Assembly (NCBI GenBank): GCA_965603075.1
Contig: CBFDBO010000006.1
Span: 79,870 to 143,869 of the forward strand
Source of the DNA: JABJOR01 sp965603075
GTDB taxonomy: Bacteria > Pseudomonadota > Alphaproteobacteria > Rhodospirillales > Casp-alpha2
Direction: 5' to 3'
Length of the DNA: 64,000 nucleotides
The position numbers were made by a program, and so were the translations under genes. Position 1 is the stretch's first letter, and each line of letters opens with the position of its first letter. Positions 61,850-64,000 of this stretch are shown piece by piece. The notes beneath the pieces were generated by a model. It was not told the DNA's origin and searched no databases. It was given only the letters and a program-made list of their open reading frames with translations.

Positions 61850-61977
61850 AAATTGGTCCCAATATCTAATGGCGCATTTTCACCGTATTACATTAACAAA
61901 TAACCTCTTAAAATAAACTGTAGGGCGTTAAAAAAGCGTTATAGATTAACGATTTAAACCCCATTTATTAATTCATT

Positions 61978-62007
61978 TCACATGGTTATAGCTCACATGG
62001 TTATAGC
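61978..62007. repeat. 15-nt perfect tandem duplication after the DUF2927-like gene
   Basis: TCACATGGTTATAGC is present twice with no gap (61978-61992 and 61993-62007). It lies five bases beyond the stop codon of the gene ending at 62013. Confidence 0.92.
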
Positions 62008-62012
62008 AATTT

Positions 62013-62747
62013 TTAGGGTAATGGTAATTGATCATTCCAATCAGATATAATTATCTCAGCTTGAAGTAGAGATTGGCTTCGAGCTAATCCCACGGTTAAG
62101 CGATTGTCGTATAATGTTCTCAGAATGATTTCATCATTTCGCGAAAGAGCATTCAATTGATCGGAGTCACTGAACAATGAAGGTCGTAACATATTGGTGT
62201 CATTGGGTAAGCCCATGCTCTGTGTTATTTCTTCTAATAAACAATGTTCCATGGCCTTGATGTCTAGGCCGTTGTTTACAATGATAAAACTTCGATTGAT
62301 TGATTGTGGTGAGCTTTTTGCGTAAAGGAAATAACAGGTATGACGGCTTGAGACTTTTTTGATCAAATCTTGGCTGATCCCCTTAAATTTAATCAATGCC
62401 ATTTCGCGTGAAGGGACAAATAAAACAGTCATGTTTTCTGTGCCTGATCTATCGGTTTCTGCAGCCAACTGAAATTTGATATCCGTTAGAGTTGTTACGG
62501 TGTTGAACTGTTGCCCAAGGGTTTTGATGTGTTCTGGGCTCGGCGCGCCTTCAAGGGCGTATATAATGGGGGATGACCACCGAGCCAAAGTTTTAGAAGC
62601 TTTGTCAGGCTCCATTTCGTTACCAAAAACGACCGTGTCAAAAAAACGGACAAGTGTATCAATTGTTGGGGCAGGATCATTAGATAATGCTGGCGCATTT
62701 ATTGACAAACATAAGAATAAAATAGCTAAAGTCAGTTTAAAGACCAT
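62013..62747 (-). CDS. Exported DUF2927-like protein
   Basis: 244-residue precursor with a signal peptide (MVFKLTLAILFLCLSINAPA, cleavage near ALS). The C-terminal half has the pattern of DUF2927: a cysteine-containing helix HCLLEEITQSMGLPNDTNML, then PSLFSDSDQLNALSRNDEII and LRTLYDNRLTVGLARS. The EExTQxxGLPND stretch is reminiscent of a metalloprotease-like helix but has no HExxH, so no activity is claimed. It overlaps the end of the upstream exported protein gene by 16 nt and probably forms an operon with it. Confidence 0.7.
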   Translation of the reverse strand: MVFKLTLAILFLCLSINAPALSNDPAPTIDTLVRFFDTVVFGNEMEPDKASKTLARWSSPIIYALEGAPSPEHIKTLGQQFNTVTTLTDIKFQLAAETDRSGTENMTVLFVPSREMALIKFKGISQDLIKKVSSRHTCYFLYAKSSPQSINRSFIIVNNGLDIKAMEHCLLEEITQSMGLPNDTNMLRPSLFSDSDQLNALSRNDEIILRTLYDNRLTVGLARSQSLLQAEIIISDWNDQLPLP

Positions 62748-63889
62748 GAATTCACCATCGTTTCCATGACTGCGCTGAAATCGTTAAAGAGATTTTGGGG
62801 CGCGGTATACGTCCAAACATGAACGATGTTATTTTCCGATCTTGGGATTATTATCGACCATTGCCGATAGGGCAAGGGGCCACGGTTATAGTCTGAAACC
62901 AATTGCACGCCGTTTCTACCAGCAATCGCGATCTCCCCTCCCCCAACGTGTTTCACATCGGAAGCGCTGTAGGCCATTTGGATTTTTAATTGCTGTAATA
63001 TCGCATTGGCCATTTGGTCGGGTGGTGTTGCTTCAGCCGAACTGACGTTTTGGATTGTGACAGCCAGTTTTGCCGCTTCACTTTTGCTGGGGCCAGTAAA
63101 GACAACCGTGAAATCATCCGGTTTTCCAACTCTCCAAGTCGTCGGATATAAGATTGAATAACCAAGTGTTGGGATATCTAAATTTGCAAAGTCAGTTTGA
63201 TGAGGCGCTTCTTGTATAAGTGGGTCTGATAAATGAGAGGCTGAGGCTTGCCGCTGAGGATTTAGGGTTGTGTCTGATAGGTCATCATTATGGTGTTGAG
63301 CATTTCTATGAGTTGGCTCAAAACTTAATAGAATACTTTCAAATTCATTGGCCGTAGAAATATATAAATCCGATGGTGCAATGAACATCAAAACATAATC
63401 GAATGATGGGGACCTGATGATAACGACACGCGCTCTCATACCGGAACCATCGTATATTGAATCGTACGCTTCATACCCCTTAAATATTCTACGGGTCCCT
63501 TGTATCTTTTGAGACCAAGTTTTTTGCTCACCCAGATACTTAGTCTCTAAACGAGCGGCAAGGTCTTCAATTGTTAAAGAAGGATTCGCCGGAGCGGATT
63601 GAATTGTCATCCCCCACCCTTGTCTTGAATTCAAAGTTATATCAACGGGAGGTTCTCTTTCATTGAGAACGGCGCTGTTGGGAATATATAATGTAAAACC
63701 TTTGGAAGGGTGCGTGTAAATTTTCGAATTCGTGCTAGTATCTTGATAAGATTGATTACTTTGCGCAAACGACAGTTTACTATCATACAATACGAAGCAT
63801 AAAAAAATGGCAAATGTAGCCACAGAAAACAAATTGGCTGTTTTCGTTTTTATCAATTGTATAGGAAGGCTTTGAAATCGGTTTATCAT
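62732..63889 (-). CDS. Exported protein of unknown function with two similar domains
   Basis: About 385 residues from ATG 63889 (or six codons longer from a GTG at 63907). It has a signal or anchor segment (about 27-43, ATFAIFLCFVLYDSKLSF, then AQ). Two copies of a PsbP/DcrB-like pattern follow: HPSKGFTLYIPNSAVLNERE with later VVIIRSPSFDYVLMFIAPSD, and IPTLGYSILYPTTWRVGKPD with later YRQWSIIIPRSENNIVHVWT. They are joined by a His/Gln-rich linker (about 198-232). A periplasmic role is likely; no function can be named. Divergent from the probable fliG. Confidence 0.6.
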   Translation of the reverse strand: MINRFQSLPIQLIKTKTANLFSVATFAIFLCFVLYDSKLSFAQSNQSYQDTSTNSKIYTHPSKGFTLYIPNSAVLNEREPPVDITLNSRQGWGMTIQSAPANPSLTIEDLAARLETKYLGEQKTWSQKIQGTRRIFKGYEAYDSIYDGSGMRARVVIIRSPSFDYVLMFIAPSDLYISTANEFESILLSFEPTHRNAQHHNDDLSDTTLNPQRQASASHLSDPLIQEAPHQTDFANLDIPTLGYSILYPTTWRVGKPDDFTVVFTGPSKSEAAKLAVTIQNVSSAEATPPDQMANAILQQLKIQMAYSASDVKHVGGGEIAIAGRNGVQLVSDYNRGPLPYRQWSIIIPRSENNIVHVWTYTAPQNLFNDFSAVMETMVNSWSLN

Positions 63890-63945
63890 CGTATTATATA
63901 TAAGCACTATTATGGTTAATTAAATAATAACAGAAAATTAAGTTT

Positions 63946-64000
63946 ATGGCCGTTCGTGACGATTTCCGAAGTATGACAGGCCCGCAAAAAGCGGGGACTT
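63946..64000 (+). CDS. fliG: Probable flagellar motor switch protein FliG (N-terminus only)
   Basis: From ATG 63946 the frame stays open to the window edge and encodes MAVRDDFRSMTGPQKAGT. The (L/M)TGPQKA segment a few residues from the start matches the N-terminus of alphaproteobacterial FliG. Only 18 codons are visible, so the call is provisional. FliG is the C-ring subunit that contacts the MotA stator; fliN at 21.2 kb belongs to the same ring. Confidence 0.55.
   Translation, partial: MAVRDDFRSMTGPQKAGT

Noticed and set aside
1..64000. CRISPR arrays, insertion sequences, prophage or plasmid genes
   Set aside because: No regularly spaced repeats, transposase or phage protein was found; all tandem repeats seen are short, gapless and of unrelated sequence.

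Overview
The window is a compact chromosomal segment of a low-to-mid-GC, Gram-negative, motile alphaproteobacterium. The basis for this is established synteny and protein types. The block rpsB-tsf-pyrH-frr-uppS-cdsA-dxr-rseP-bamA-skp-lpxD-fabZ-lpxA-lpxI-lpxB has the alphaproteobacterial order and carries LpxI. The prolyl-tRNA synthetase is the short alphaproteobacterial type, and there are an AapJQMP amino-acid transporter, an mfd/sdhE/recG cluster and flagellar switch genes. The order resembles Rhodospirillales-like lineages, but the species cannot be named from the sequence alone. No CRISPR array, insertion sequence, prophage or rRNA operon was seen.

Layout. 1-4.5 kb, minus strand: trigger factor (cut by the window edge), tRNA-Leu(UAG), malonyl-CoA decarboxylase and a bifunctional NAD(P)HX repair enzyme. 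4.6-8.4 kb, plus: a Nudix ADP-ribose hydrolase, cysteine synthase, mercaptopyruvate sulfurtransferase, a GNAT acetyltransferase and a HAD hydrolase. 8.5-12.9 kb, minus: the AapJ-QMP polar amino-acid importer, with a terminator between aapJ and aapQ. 13.0-15.7 kb: a divergent pair, an aromatic-amino-acid-lyase homologue that lacks the residues for its MIO cofactor, and a cystathionine beta-lyase. 15.8-21.1 kb: zinc importer ZnuCB without ZnuA, hisI, a PilZ-like protein and the molybdate importer ModABC. 21.2-23.2 kb: fliN, two very small conserved-looking proteins (one a CxxC/CxxC zinc ribbon) and a FrnE-type DsbA protein.

23.2-38.0 kb, minus: the envelope and translation superoperon, with lipid A synthesis, outer-membrane assembly, isoprenoid and phospholipid precursor enzymes, ribosome recycling, UMP kinase, EF-Ts and S2. 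It is interrupted only by an oppositely oriented orphan MerF-like gene. 38.2-46.9 kb: dnaE, a GST, the AzlCD branched-chain amino-acid exporter, and lolD-lolC-proS. 47.0-55.9 kb: a flavodoxin-fold protein, a small secreted protein, mfd, sdhE, recG, a DUF502 membrane protein, a cyclic-nucleotide-binding domain and a Nudix hydrolase. 55.9-63.9 kb, minus: a type I secretion-like cassette of one HlyD adaptor and two non-identical ABC half-transporters, then two exported proteins. The window ends at the start of a probable fliG.

Most striking features: (i) the MIO-less lyase homologue at 13.0-14.5 kb; (ii) the ABC pair at 57.3-61.8 kb, in which both signature motifs are non-canonical and one H-loop histidine is proline; (iii) a recurring class of perfect or near-perfect short tandem duplications (11-18 bp units) confined to intergenic DNA, several starting at or just after a stop codon; (iv) the lone MerF; (v) a foldable leader upstream of rpsB.
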